A stretch of 10,240 bases of DNA from an uncultured Oscillibacter sp. (GCA_902490355.1 CABUDN010000096.1:1-10240); one strand, 5' to 3'. Numbered from the stretch's first letter, positions 1 through 10,226 are shown. Numbers and translations are program-made. The notes: generated from the sequence alone by a model not told the origin.

Positions 1-41
1 GGCGGACGGTTCCCATGAATCGTCCGCCGTGTCATGTTTTT
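1..41 (+). terminator. Right half of an intrinsic terminator of an upstream gene
   Basis: GGCGGACG (1-8) pairs perfectly with CGTCCGCC (21-28) across a 12-nt loop, and five T's follow at 37-41. Eight bases (GTGTCATG) separate the visible stem from the T run. The stem therefore probably continues on the left with complementary bases outside the window, which would place the T run directly at the stem base. It would end transcription of a gene to the left of the window. Confidence 0.55.
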
Positions 42-65
42 CGAGATTTTATTTATCGAAAAACA
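35..65. repeat. Perfect 10-bp inverted repeat upstream of the DUF2975 promoter
   Basis: TGTTTTTCGA (35-44) is repeated in inverted orientation as TCGAAAAACA (56-65) around an 11-nt AT-rich centre. It ends 11 bp before the -35 box at 77-82. It could be an operator for the XRE regulator encoded downstream, or simply AT-rich symmetry beside the preceding terminator. No sequence-specific evidence links it to a protein. Confidence 0.45.
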
Positions 66-76
66 ATAAAAAACAA

Positions 77-105
77 TTGACAAACAATAATTACCATGGT
101 ACGAT
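77..105 (+). promoter_or_regulatory. Sigma-A-type promoter with extended -10 for the DUF2975 operon
   Basis: A consensus -35 TTGACA (77-82), a 17-bp spacer and a -10 TACGAT (100-105) are present. A TG at 97-98 one base before the -10 gives an extended -10. The 10-bp palindrome TACCATGGTA (92-101) overlaps the -10 and is a plausible repressor site. Transcription would start near 112, almost at the ribosome binding site, so the leader would be only about 16 nt. Confidence 0.7.
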
Positions 106-127
106 ACCGGCAAAGGAGGAATGTACC

Positions 128-700
128 ATGGAAACATCCGGTGTACAAAAAATTGCCCGGGTTTTAAATAGTCTGGTGTCAATCACACTTCTCTGCAATC
201 TGATCGCACTGCCGCTGGTTCCCGGAATTGTGTATTTCCGCTTTGCGCAAAAGGGGATTCCCTTCTCCAGTCTGCAGGCCACCTTTGCCTATGACATGGA
301 CGATGGACTGGGGAATCTGCTGTCGATTTATTTACGGGATGTCTGGACAGAGCCCTATACCTTGACTTTAACGCTCTTTTTGCTCTTTTCCGGCATCTGC
401 ACCGCGGTGATCCTCCAGCAGGGCCGCCGCGTGCTGGCCACCATTCTGCAGGGAACCCCCTTCTCCATGGAAAATGCCGCCGCTCTCCGGCGGGCTGCCG
501 GCGCCGCCTTTATCATTGCCGCGGCAGCGCTGGTGCGGGTCGTCTTCAGCGTATGCTTTTTCCACTCTCCTCTGCCGATCCTCACCTATAACGCCCTGTT
601 TGTCCCCATCTTTTCCATGTTTGGCCTGCTGTGTCTGGTCATGTCCGCTCTGTTCCGCCAAGCGGCGGAGATGAAAGCGGAAAATGATCTGACGATTTGA
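128..700 (+). CDS. DUF2975 family membrane protein
   Basis: A 190-aa integral membrane protein with about four hydrophobic segments (around residues 12-35, 75-98, 123-145 and 150-175). The motif GTPFSMENAAALRR at residues 109-122 matches the G-x-PF-x-x-EN-x-x-x-L-R pattern typical of DUF2975, and the protein ends in a charged tail. The function of the family is unknown; in Firmicutes it usually sits directly beside a small YozG-like XRE regulator, as here. The ATG at 128 is chosen because AAAGGAGG lies at 112-119 with 8-nt spacing; in-frame starts further left have no such site and would precede the predicted transcription start. A 12-nt-spaced regulator gene follows, so this is probably the first gene of a five-gene operon. 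A role in controlling the regulator's activity from the membrane is possible but inferred. Confidence 0.85.
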   Translation: METSGVQKIARVLNSLVSITLLCNLIALPLVPGIVYFRFAQKGIPFSSLQATFAYDMDDGLGNLLSIYLRDVWTEPYTLTLTLFLLFSGICTAVILQQGRRVLATILQGTPFSMENAAALRRAAGAAFIIAAAALVRVVFSVCFFHSPLPILTYNALFVPIFSMFGLLCLVMSALFRQAAEMKAENDLTI

Positions 701-711
701 GGAGGCACACT

Positions 712-927
712 ATGGCAATTGTGGTGAATTTGGACGTCATGATGGCCAAACGCAAAATGACGCTTTCCCAGCTGTCGGAAAAGGTAGACATCACCTTGGC
801 CAATCTGTCGATTCTGAAAAACAACAAGGCCAAGGCGGTGCGTTTTTCCACACTGGAAGCCATCTGTGCCGCATTGGATTGTCAGCCCGGTGATATTCTC
901 GAATACGTACCGGACGATCCGCCGTAA
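712..927 (+). CDS. Small XRE-family (YozG-like) transcriptional regulator
   Basis: A 71-aa DNA-binding protein consisting almost entirely of one Cro/CI-type helix-turn-helix. The scaffold helix runs from about residue 17 (TLSQLSEKVDI), the recognition helix is around 28-37 (TLANLSILKNN), and the motif STLEAICAALDCQPGDILEY at 46-65 closes the domain as in YozG-like regulators. ATG 712 is preferred over an in-frame TTG at 697 because GGAGG is at 701-705, immediately after the stop of the DUF2975 gene. The spacing implies co-transcription and tight stoichiometry with that gene. It probably regulates its own operon; the inverted repeats at 35-65, 92-101 and 1442-1468 are candidate sites. It has no ligand-binding domain, so any signal must come from a partner, perhaps the DUF2975 protein (inference). 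Confidence 0.9.
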   Translation: MAIVVNLDVMMAKRKMTLSQLSEKVDITLANLSILKNNKAKAVRFSTLEAICAALDCQPGDILEYVPDDPP

Positions 928-984
928 ATCCATCCGTTCTTTTCCGGCTGATACCGCACTTTATGCAAAGGAGGACCTTGGATC

Positions 985-1299
985 ATGGGAAACATTTGGT
1001 ATCTGCTCAACCCCCTGAGCCTTTTGCTGGGGCTGGCAGCCTGGGCACTTCCGCTCATGGCAATATCCCGCCGTCTCCGGCTTGGCAAAGCATTGGCCGC
1101 CAGCAGTCTGTGCTGTTCCGTCTCACTCTGGTGCCAGCTGGTATATCAGGACCACTTGGCCGCCCTGCAGGACTGGTCCGCCCTGCTGGACACCTCCGGC
1201 GCTCTGGTGCGGACGGCAGCAGTATTGATCGCGGTCACCGCCCTGCTGCAAGTGGGCGCCGTCGTTCTGGCCGGAGAACCCCGGCCATCCGGCTCATGA
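985..1299 (+). CDS. Small hydrophobic membrane protein, unknown function
   Basis: A 104-aa protein with three likely membrane segments (about residues 5-27, 36-53 and 73-95). The first and second segments are separated by a basic stretch (SRRLRLGK, about 28-35), which suggests a cytoplasmic loop. I do not recognise a named family. The ATG at 985 has AAAGGAGG at 967-974, 10 nt upstream. The 57-nt gap after the XRE gene contains no terminator or convincing promoter, so it is probably read from the promoter at 77-105. Its stop overlaps the start of the next small gene (ATGA at 1296-1299), which suggests that the two products are made together. Similar small membrane proteins beside DUF4153/DUF4173 genes suggest an accessory role, but that is context only. 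Confidence 0.75.
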   Translation: MGNIWYLLNPLSLLLGLAAWALPLMAISRRLRLGKALAASSLCCSVSLWCQLVYQDHLAALQDWSALLDTSGALVRTAAVLIAVTALLQVGAVVLAGEPRPSGS

Positions 1300-1421
1300 G
1301 ACGGCGCATGGCCGCCCTGGCCCGGGGCGTAATCTGCGTGGCCGCATTGACCTGCTTCTTTTTTCTGGTGGTCCTGATCGCCCTGGCACTGTTCACCCCA
1401 GGCAATTGGGCCGCCTGCTGA
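1296..1421 (+). CDS. 41-aa single-pass membrane protein, translationally coupled
   Basis: A 41-aa ORF begins with an Arg-rich end (MRRRMAALARG) and continues as an uninterrupted hydrophobic stretch of about 23 residues (12-34), ending GNWAAC. The basic N-terminus predicts an N-in single-pass membrane protein. The start overlaps the stop of the 104-aa gene as ATGA, and no Shine-Dalgarno sequence sits within 5-12 nt, so translation would depend on re-initiation by ribosomes finishing the upstream gene. An alternative in-frame ATG lies at 1308. It might be part of a small complex with its two membrane-protein neighbours. A chance ORF cannot be excluded at this length, but the exact overlap, the TM-like composition and the operon position all favour a real gene. 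Confidence 0.6.
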   Translation: MRRRMAALARGVICVAALTCFFFLVVLIALALFTPGNWAAC

Positions 1422-1441
1422 ATCACCGATCCATTTTGCGG

Positions 1442-1468
1442 AAACTGTCCGCATAGCACGGACAGTTT
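1442..1468. repeat. Perfect 10-bp inverted repeat just upstream of the DUF4173 gene's RBS
   Basis: AAACTGTCCG (1442-1451) and CGGACAGTTT (1459-1468) are perfect complements around a 7-nt loop, two bases before the SD sequence AAAGGAG (1471-1477). No T run follows on either strand, so it does not look like a terminator. It could be an mRNA hairpin affecting translation or processing of the last gene, or a DNA operator. Confidence 0.6.
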
Positions 1469-1485
1469 AAAAAGGAGTTTTGCAT

Positions 1486-3012
1486 ATGTCTGATCATATT
1501 GCCCCCCTGCCGGCAGGAGGGCCGGCGAAGCTTGCCCAAATTGCCCCGTCTGCCCCGGAAATTGTGTTCCGGGACCGGTTGTTTCTGCTGTTTACCTTGT
1601 GCTTTTGTGTGCTGCTGGCGGACGCTTTCTTCTGGCACGGTCCCACCGCCTCCCTGGGAATTGCTGTGGCGGCATGGGATGTGCTGCTGGGCTGCTACCT
1701 GGGCCGGCGGGTTCTGTTTGGCCGCAAGAGTCTGGCGCTGCTACTTTATAATCTGCTTCTGGCGGCCTCACTGGCCCTTGGTTCAAACTGGTATTTCCGG
1801 CTGTGGAACCTGCTGGCGCTGCTGGTGCTGCTGCCGGTCCATGCCATCGGACTTTCCGGTGCCGCAGCGCTGCCTTGGTTCCGTCCCGCTATGCTCTGGG
1901 AACGCTTTTGCCTGCTGCTGAGCAATTTGTTCGGCGGGCTGGGCGCCTTCTTTGCCGCCCTGACCCCCACCGGAAACTCCGCCTCCCGGTCCCGGCGTCT
2001 GCCGGCGATTCTGTTCGGCGGAACGGGAGCCGTCATCCTGCTGTGTATCCTGGTGCCGGTTCTGGCCTCCGGGGATGCGCTCTTTGCCGCCGTCACGGCA
2101 GATCTGCGTGCCTTTGTCCGCTCCCATTTCACTCTGGCCATTACCAAACTGGTCTGCGGCATAGCCCTGACTCCCTTTGTTTTCAGCTTTTTGTATCGCC
2201 TGCGCCATCCCAAGCCGCTTACCCATTCCATGGCCGCAGCCCCGACGACGGACCCCTTGGGCTTTGTCCTGATTCTCGCGGCCCTGGACGCTCTGTACCT
2301 GCTGTTTTTGGCGGTGCAGATTGCCGGCATTCTGGGCGGAGAGGCATATCTTGCCCAGCGCGGCATTTCGTACGCCCAGTGGGCCCGCAGCGGGTTTTTC
2401 CAGATGGTAGGCGTCACGGTAGTCAATCTCACCGCCATGCTCACCGCACTCTGGGCCGCCCGCCCCAACGGCCGCCTTTGGAAGATCCTGCGCGTTCTGT
2501 CCGCTCTGCTGCTGGGTGAAAGCCTTGTGCTGCTGGGCTGTGCCGCCTGGCGGATGACCCTCTATGTCCAGGTCTACGGATTATCCTTTAAGCGGTGTCT
2601 GACCTACTGGGGCATGGTGATGATGGCTCTGTTCTTCCTGGCCGCGGCGGCTAAGCTGGTTCAGCCCAGCCGCTCCTTCTGCCGCATCGCCTTTCCCCTG
2701 GCCCTGGCGGGATGGCTGGTGCTCAACTGTGTCCCCGTGGATTACCTGGTCGCCAAAAATCAGGTGGACCGCTACCTAAATGGGGAAAGCCCCACCATCA
2801 GCGTCCATTATCTGGCCTATTCCCTCTCCTACGATACCCTCTCCCAGCTGGAACGGCTGGACCCTGACCTCCCGCTCTCCCGCTGCGAGGGCGAGTGGTG
2901 GTCCGCCGAAGATACCGTCGGCTCCCTGCTGACACAGCGCCGGGACGCTGCCCGGGCAGAATGCGCCGACTGGCACACCTGGTCTCTTTCCGCCTTTCTT
3001 GCCTCCCGCTGA
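1486..3012 (+). CDS. DUF4153/DUF4173 family polytopic membrane protein
   Basis: A 508-aa protein with roughly ten or more hydrophobic segments from about residue 30 to 420 and a soluble C-terminal tail of about 90 residues. Two regions fit DUF4173-type proteins: YAQWARSGFFQMVGV starting at residue 296, and DYLVAKNQVDRYL at 419-431 followed by a HYLAYSLSYD-type segment. The biochemical role of this family is unknown. ATG 1486 is used rather than an in-frame TTG at 1480 because AAAGGAG at 1471-1477 gives 8-nt spacing to the ATG. It is the last gene of the left operon. Its tail contains WWSAEDTVG and ends in a Trp-rich segment. A link to envelope stress or to regulation by the XRE/DUF2975 pair is inferred from context only. 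Nothing indicates truncation or frameshift. Confidence 0.85.
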   Translation: MSDHIAPLPAGGPAKLAQIAPSAPEIVFRDRLFLLFTLCFCVLLADAFFWHGPTASLGIAVAAWDVLLGCYLGRRVLFGRKSLALLLYNLLLAASLALGSNWYFRLWNLLALLVLLPVHAIGLSGAAALPWFRPAMLWERFCLLLSNLFGGLGAFFAALTPTGNSASRSRRLPAILFGGTGAVILLCILVPVLASGDALFAAVTADLRAFVRSHFTLAITKLVCGIALTPFVFSFLYRLRHPKPLTHSMAAAPTTDPLGFVLILAALDALYLLFLAVQIAGILGGEAYLAQRGISYAQWARSGFFQMVGVTVVNLTAMLTALWAARPNGRLWKILRVLSALLLGESLVLLGCAAWRMTLYVQVYGLSFKRCLTYWGMVMMALFFLAAAAKLVQPSRSFCRIAFPLALAGWLVLNCVPVDYLVAKNQVDRYLNGESPTISVHYLAYSLSYDTLSQLERLDPDLPLSRCEGEWWSAEDTVGSLLTQRRDAARAECADWHTWSLSAFLASR

Positions 3013-3042
3013 CATGTCCCGCTCCATTCCTCCTCTCATACA

Positions 3043-3089
3043 ATAAAAAACGCGGCTCCCGCATCCTGTTTCGGATGCAGGAGCCGCGT
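3043..3089 (-). terminator. Intrinsic terminator of the iclR-SDR operon
   Basis: A long stem pairs 3050-3066 with 3073-3089 around the loop TGTTTC, with one mismatch (C3060/A3079). Read leftward, it is followed by TTTTTTAT (complement of 3043-3050). The hairpin begins 23 nt past the SDR stop codon. The T run exists only on the minus strand, so the signal mainly serves the leftward operon, although the hairpin also lies 37 nt downstream of the rightward DUF4173 gene. Confidence 0.9.
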
Positions 3090-3111
3090 CACTGTGACCG
3101 CTTCTCCCGGC

Positions 3112-3921
3112 TCAGTATTTCGTGTCATACTCCCACGGCGTACCGCCGCACAGGCAGCCGCCGTCAATGTGATAGGTCTGCCCCGTCATGTAGCTGGAGG
3201 CATCGGAGGCCAGCAAAATCGCCATGCCCACCAGCTCCTCCGGCTGACCGCCCCGCTCCATGGCAATGCGTTCCCGCATATACGGCGCCCGGTTGGGGCT
3301 GTCCCAACTGACTTGCGTCAGCTCTGTCATGATATGCCCGGGACTGATGGCATTGCAGCGAATCCCATAGCGGGAACACTCCACCGCCATGGACCGGGTA
3401 ATGGCAATGACGCCGCTTTTGGCCGCGCCGTAGACCGAGCAGCCGCCCAGCATGGCCGTATCGTTGTGGGAACCGATGTTGATGATGCTGCCGCTTCTGC
3501 GCTTGTACATCTCCCGGGCCACAGCCTGCGTGACGAAGTAAACGCCCTTGAGGTTGGTGTTCATGATCCGGTCGTAGGTCTCCTCTTCCACATCCAGAAG
3601 GCCTTCCCGCTTGTTGATTCCCGCCACGTTGAACAGCACATCAATCTTGCCGTACCGGGCCACAATCTCCTCCACACGGGGTACAATCTCCGACATATCG
3701 GACACATCCAGATGGTAAGCGCTGGCCTTGCCGCCGTTGGCATTGATCCGATCCGCCAGGGCCTGGCACTTTTCCAGCGTCCGGCCGCACAGGGCCACTT
3801 CCGCTCCGGCATAGGCCAGTCCCTCGCTGATGGCCGCACCGATGCCGCCCGCCGCGCCGGTGATCATGACCGTTTTTCCCTCCAGGCCAAAGACCGACTT
3901 GAGATACGTACCGTGATCCAT
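3112..3921 (-). CDS. SDR family NAD(P)-dependent oxidoreductase, gluconate 5-dehydrogenase/KduD-like
   Basis: A 269-aa classical short-chain dehydrogenase. The Rossmann motif TGAAGGIG is at residues 21-28, the NVAG variant of NNAG at 98-101, and the catalytic residues are N123, S151, Y164 and K168 (YGAAK). An Arg in the GR pair at 46-47 after the second strand hints at NADP(H) preference. The segment AGINKREG (100-107) resembles the AGI-x-[KR]-R motif of gluconate 5-dehydrogenases and 2-deoxy-gluconate/KDG dehydrogenases, so interconversion of a keto-sugar acid and its alcohol is the best guess; the exact substrate is unproven. A FabG-like 3-oxoacyl reductase is the main alternative. The C-terminus carries an unusual Cys/Gly-rich GGCLCGGTPW tail. 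The gene lies 57 nt downstream of the IclR gene in the same direction, with a weak GGGAG site before ATG 3921, and ends at a strong terminator. Confidence 0.88.
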   Translation of the reverse strand: MDHGTYLKSVFGLEGKTVMITGAAGGIGAAISEGLAYAGAEVALCGRTLEKCQALADRINANGGKASAYHLDVSDMSEIVPRVEEIVARYGKIDVLFNVAGINKREGLLDVEEETYDRIMNTNLKGVYFVTQAVAREMYKRRSGSIINIGSHNDTAMLGGCSVYGAAKSGVIAITRSMAVECSRYGIRCNAISPGHIMTELTQVSWDSPNRAPYMRERIAMERGGQPEELVGMAILLASDASSYMTGQTYHIDGGCLCGGTPWEYDTKY

Positions 3922-3978
3922 ACTGCTCCCAACCTTTCTGCTTTGTTCAATTTTTATATGGACAGAGGACTTGCCCCC

Positions 3979-4746
3979 TTATCCCCGGTAGCCCAGCAAG
4001 CGGGAAATGCTCTGGGCGGTGCGGCGCACCTCCCGGATCATGACCTCCTGATCCGCCTGCATCCGGTAATCCGGTCCGGAGACGCTGACGGCGCCCACGG
4101 CCCGGCCATTCATATCACAGATGGGCGCCGCGATGCAGATCAGGCCCTCCTCAATCTCCCCGTCATCCATGGCATACCCATGAAGCCGGGCAACCGCCAG
4201 TTCGCGGCGCAGCCGCTCCGGATCTATAATGGTATTGGCTGTGAGCGGGTGAGCTGCCTGTTCCATCCAGCGGCAGTACTCATCAATATAATCATCACTC
4301 TGGCAGGCCAGAATCGCCTTGCCGGCGCTGGTGGCATAGGCCGGTGCCCGGCTGCCCACCTGCGTATTGCACACGATGGAGCGATGCGTTTCCACCTTAT
4401 CCAGATAAAAAATATCCCGCTCCAGGAGCATGCTCAAATTGATGGTCTCCTGCAGCGTATCGCTCAGGCGTTCCAGTTCCGGACGAGCCGTGCGGCGCAG
4501 ATCCGACTGCCCCAGAATCGCGCTGGAAAGCAGCAGCAGCCGCGGCCCCGGCCGATAGCTTTTGCGGACAGGATCCTGCTCCAGATATCCCCGCTCCGCC
4601 AACGTGGATACCTGCCGGAATACCGTGGTCGTGGGCAGGCCCAGCTGCTCCACCAAAGCCTTGAGCGTCCACTCCGTCCGGCTGTCCATAAAACATTCCA
4701 GAATTTGGAGTGCCCTCAAAATACTGGATACCTGCTCTTTTGCCAT
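3979..4746 (-). CDS. IclR family transcriptional regulator
   Basis: A 255-aa cytoplasmic one-component regulator. The N-terminal winged helix-turn-helix covers about residues 6-66, with the TLKALVEQLGLPTTTVFRQVSTL region at 27-49. The IclR effector-binding domain covers about 80-252. It retains family hallmarks: GSRAPAYATSAGKAILA at 131-147, the DDGEIEEGLICIAAPI region at 195-210, and a VGAVSVSGP segment near the end. ATG 4746 is preceded by GGAGGA at 4751-4756. Relatives such as KdgR and IclR sense small organic or sugar acids, which fits the sugar-acid-type SDR gene it is co-transcribed with. It faces nifJ across a 239-nt control region with overlapping promoters, so it may regulate its own operon and nifJ-fabZ. 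The actual ligand cannot be read from the sequence. Confidence 0.93.
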   Translation of the reverse strand: MAKEQVSSILRALQILECFMDSRTEWTLKALVEQLGLPTTTVFRQVSTLAERGYLEQDPVRKSYRPGPRLLLLSSAILGQSDLRRTARPELERLSDTLQETINLSMLLERDIFYLDKVETHRSIVCNTQVGSRAPAYATSAGKAILACQSDDYIDEYCRWMEQAAHPLTANTIIDPERLRRELAVARLHGYAMDDGEIEEGLICIAAPICDMNGRAVGAVSVSGPDYRMQADQEVMIREVRRTAQSISRLLGYRG

Positions 4747-4764
4747 CTTTTCCTCCGCCTTTCA

Positions 4765-4788
4765 CCCCAAGGGTTCCTCCATTTGGGG
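4765..4788 (-). promoter_or_regulatory. Possible hairpin in the iclR leader upstream of its RBS
   Basis: CCCCAA (4765-4770) and TTGGGG (4783-4788) can pair around a 12-nt loop in the leftward transcript, ending 8 nt before the GGAGGA ribosome binding site. No T run follows, so it is not a terminator. It may affect translation of iclR mRNA; the evidence is only the repeat itself. Confidence 0.3.
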
Positions 4789-4802
4789 GATTTGATCCAC
4801 GC

Positions 4803-4819
4803 TTGACAACCTCTGTCAA
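4803..4819. promoter_or_regulatory. Candidate operator O1: TTGACA-N5-TGTCAA palindrome
   Basis: TTGACA (4803-4808) and TGTCAA (4814-4819) form a perfect 6-bp inverted repeat with a 5-bp centre. It covers the -35 of the nifJ promoter and lies just downstream of the predicted iclR start site. The size suits a dimeric regulator such as the neighbouring IclR protein, but half of the symmetry is the -35 consensus itself, so chance is possible. Confidence 0.4.
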
Positions 4820-4831
4820 AAAGCCTATGAT
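4803..4831 (+). promoter_or_regulatory. Sigma-A-type promoter for nifJ-fabZ
   Basis: A consensus -35 TTGACA (4803-4808), a 17-bp spacer and a -10 TATGAT (4826-4831, 5 of 6 matches) point to a strong rightward promoter. The start would be near 4838, giving a leader of about 148 nt before the nifJ ATG at 4986. The -35 lies inside the inverted repeat at 4803-4819, so a bound repressor could block it. Confidence 0.8.
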
Positions 4832-4832
4832 A

Positions 4833-4861
4833 AATATACCACAATGCAGGCAGATTGTGAA
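4833..4861 (-). promoter_or_regulatory. Sigma-A-type promoter for iclR-SDR
   Basis: Read leftward, the -35 TTCACA (4861-4856) is separated by 17 bp from the -10 TATATT (4838-4833); both hexamers match consensus in 5 of 6 positions. The start would be near 4826, inside the -10 of the opposing nifJ promoter. The two -10 boxes are separated by one base pair, so both promoters cannot be occupied at once. Confidence 0.65.
4840..4859. promoter_or_regulatory. Candidate operator O2: CACAAT-N8-ATTGTG palindrome
   Basis: CACAAT (4840-4845) and ATTGTG (4854-4859) form a perfect 6-bp inverted repeat of 20 bp overall. It fills the spacer and part of the -35 of the iclR promoter and begins at the predicted nifJ start site. 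A protein bound here would repress iclR and could also hinder nifJ initiation. This is a candidate for IclR autoregulation; binding is inferred. Confidence 0.4.
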
Positions 4862-4936
4862 TATTTTTATGCAATTTTCCCGAAATTTCATTCCGCAGCA
4901 TGGAAACTCATTCTGCCAGTGAGCATTGTCTACTTC

Positions 4937-4959
4937 TGTGCCGGCTGTATGCAGGCACA
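4937..4959 (+). promoter_or_regulatory. Leader hairpin upstream of nifJ
   Basis: TGTGCC (4937-4942) pairs with GGCACA (4954-4959), with two further G-C pairs inside. It is followed by TATTTTC and ends 12 nt before the AAAGGG ribosome binding site (4972-4977) of nifJ. It could be a modest mRNA structure or a weak attenuator. The T run is short and no alternative antiterminator fold was identified. Confidence 0.3.
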
Positions 4960-4985
4960 TATTTTCATGAGAAAGGGATTGAAAC

Positions 4986-8510
<3,525 letters not shown>

Positions 8511-8525
8511 GGAGGAACAATACAT

Positions 8526-8969
8526 ATGTCTGAAGTCAAAACGCTGACCCACGAGCAGGTGATGGAAATCATTCCCCACCGGGACCCCATGCTGCTCATC
8601 GATGAGGCCACTGAGTTCGTTCCCGGCGAGCGCATTGTCGCCAAGTTCTGGGTTGATCCCGCCCGGGATATCTTCCGCGGCCACTTCCCCGGCGATCCTG
8701 TGCTGCCCGGCGTCTACTCCGTGGAGGCCTCTGCCCAGGCCAGCGATCTGGTGCTCATGACCAAGGAATCCTATGCGGGCAAGACTCCCCTCTTCCTGGG
8801 CATCAATAACGTCCGGTTCCGCAAGAAGATCCTGCCCGGCGACACCCTGGAAATCCACTCCGAGCTGGCTTCCGAGCGTCCGGAAAAGGCCATTGCCACC
8901 TGCAAGTGCTCCATCTACACCGACGGAGACCTGGCCGTGGAGTCCGAAGTCACCATTGCCATGCGCTGA
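8526..8969 (+). CDS. fabZ: FabZ-like 3-hydroxyacyl-[ACP] dehydratase
   Basis: A 147-aa hotdog-fold protein of typical FabZ length. IIPHRDPMLLIDEA at residues 15-28 matches the N-terminal FabZ signature, GHFPGDPVLPG at 52-62 carries the catalytic His53, and VEASAQ at 66-71 carries the catalytic Glu67. FabZ removes water from (3R)-hydroxyacyl-ACP to give trans-2-enoyl-ACP in fatty acid elongation. AAGGAGG at 8509-8515 overlaps the nifJ stop codon and serves ATG 8526, so the two genes are almost certainly co-transcribed. A fabZ paired with nifJ rather than with fab genes is unusual: it may be a second copy acting on another acyl-ACP or acyl-CoA. Residues differ slightly from the common PHRYPFLLVDR pattern (D20, M22), which could mark a divergent subfamily. 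The symbol is given by homology. Confidence 0.9.
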   Translation: MSEVKTLTHEQVMEIIPHRDPMLLIDEATEFVPGERIVAKFWVDPARDIFRGHFPGDPVLPGVYSVEASAQASDLVLMTKESYAGKTPLFLGINNVRFRKKILPGDTLEIHSELASERPEKAIATCKCSIYTDGDLAVESEVTIAMR

Positions 8970-8992
8970 TCCCAGCCAATCCAATGAAACAG

Positions 8993-9027
8993 CCTGCCGC
9001 CCCGGATATCCGGGGCGGCAGGTTTTT
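8993..9027 (+). terminator. Intrinsic terminator of nifJ-fabZ
   Basis: A perfect 30-bp palindrome (8993-9022, left arm CCTGCCGCCCCGGAT) is followed by TTTTT at 9023-9027. It begins 23 nt after the fabZ stop. It also lies 38 nt beyond the stop of the leftward ABC gene; on that strand only a short, interrupted T run follows (complement of GAAACAG), so it may also partly terminate that gene. Confidence 0.95.
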
Positions 9028-9060
9028 GATTGGATAACGTTTTCAGGAGCTTCGGCCGGT

Positions 9061-10191
<1,131 letters not shown>

Positions 10192-10219
10192 AATGGTATT
10201 TTGTTCTTCGATAAAAAGG

Positions 10220-10226
10220 CTCCTTT
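10220..10226 (-). promoter_or_regulatory. Ribosome binding site upstream of the ABC ATPase gene
   Basis: Leftward AAAGGAG is the only strong SD sequence near the N-terminus of the ATPase. It is 28 nt from the first canonical in-frame start (GTG at 10191-10189) but 7 nt from an in-frame ATC (10212-10210). It therefore decides between an unusual AUC start and a poorly served GTG start. Confidence 0.6.

Noticed and set aside
29..127. N-terminal extension of the DUF2975 protein from a GTG at 29
   Set aside because: It would start inside the upstream terminator and read through the promoter; the ATG at 128 has an ideal SD and matches family length.
1486..3012. Plus- and minus-strand overlapping frames inside the DUF4173 gene (for example 1803-2519 and 1746-2468)
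   Set aside because: These are frame shadows rich in Arg and Pro with no SD and no domain, while the 508-aa frame has membrane segments and family motifs throughout.
3094..4806. A 570-codon open frame on the plus strand over the SDR and IclR genes
   Set aside because: It is antisense to two clear protein families, runs through their intergenic gap and has no domain of its own; it reflects GC-rich codon use.
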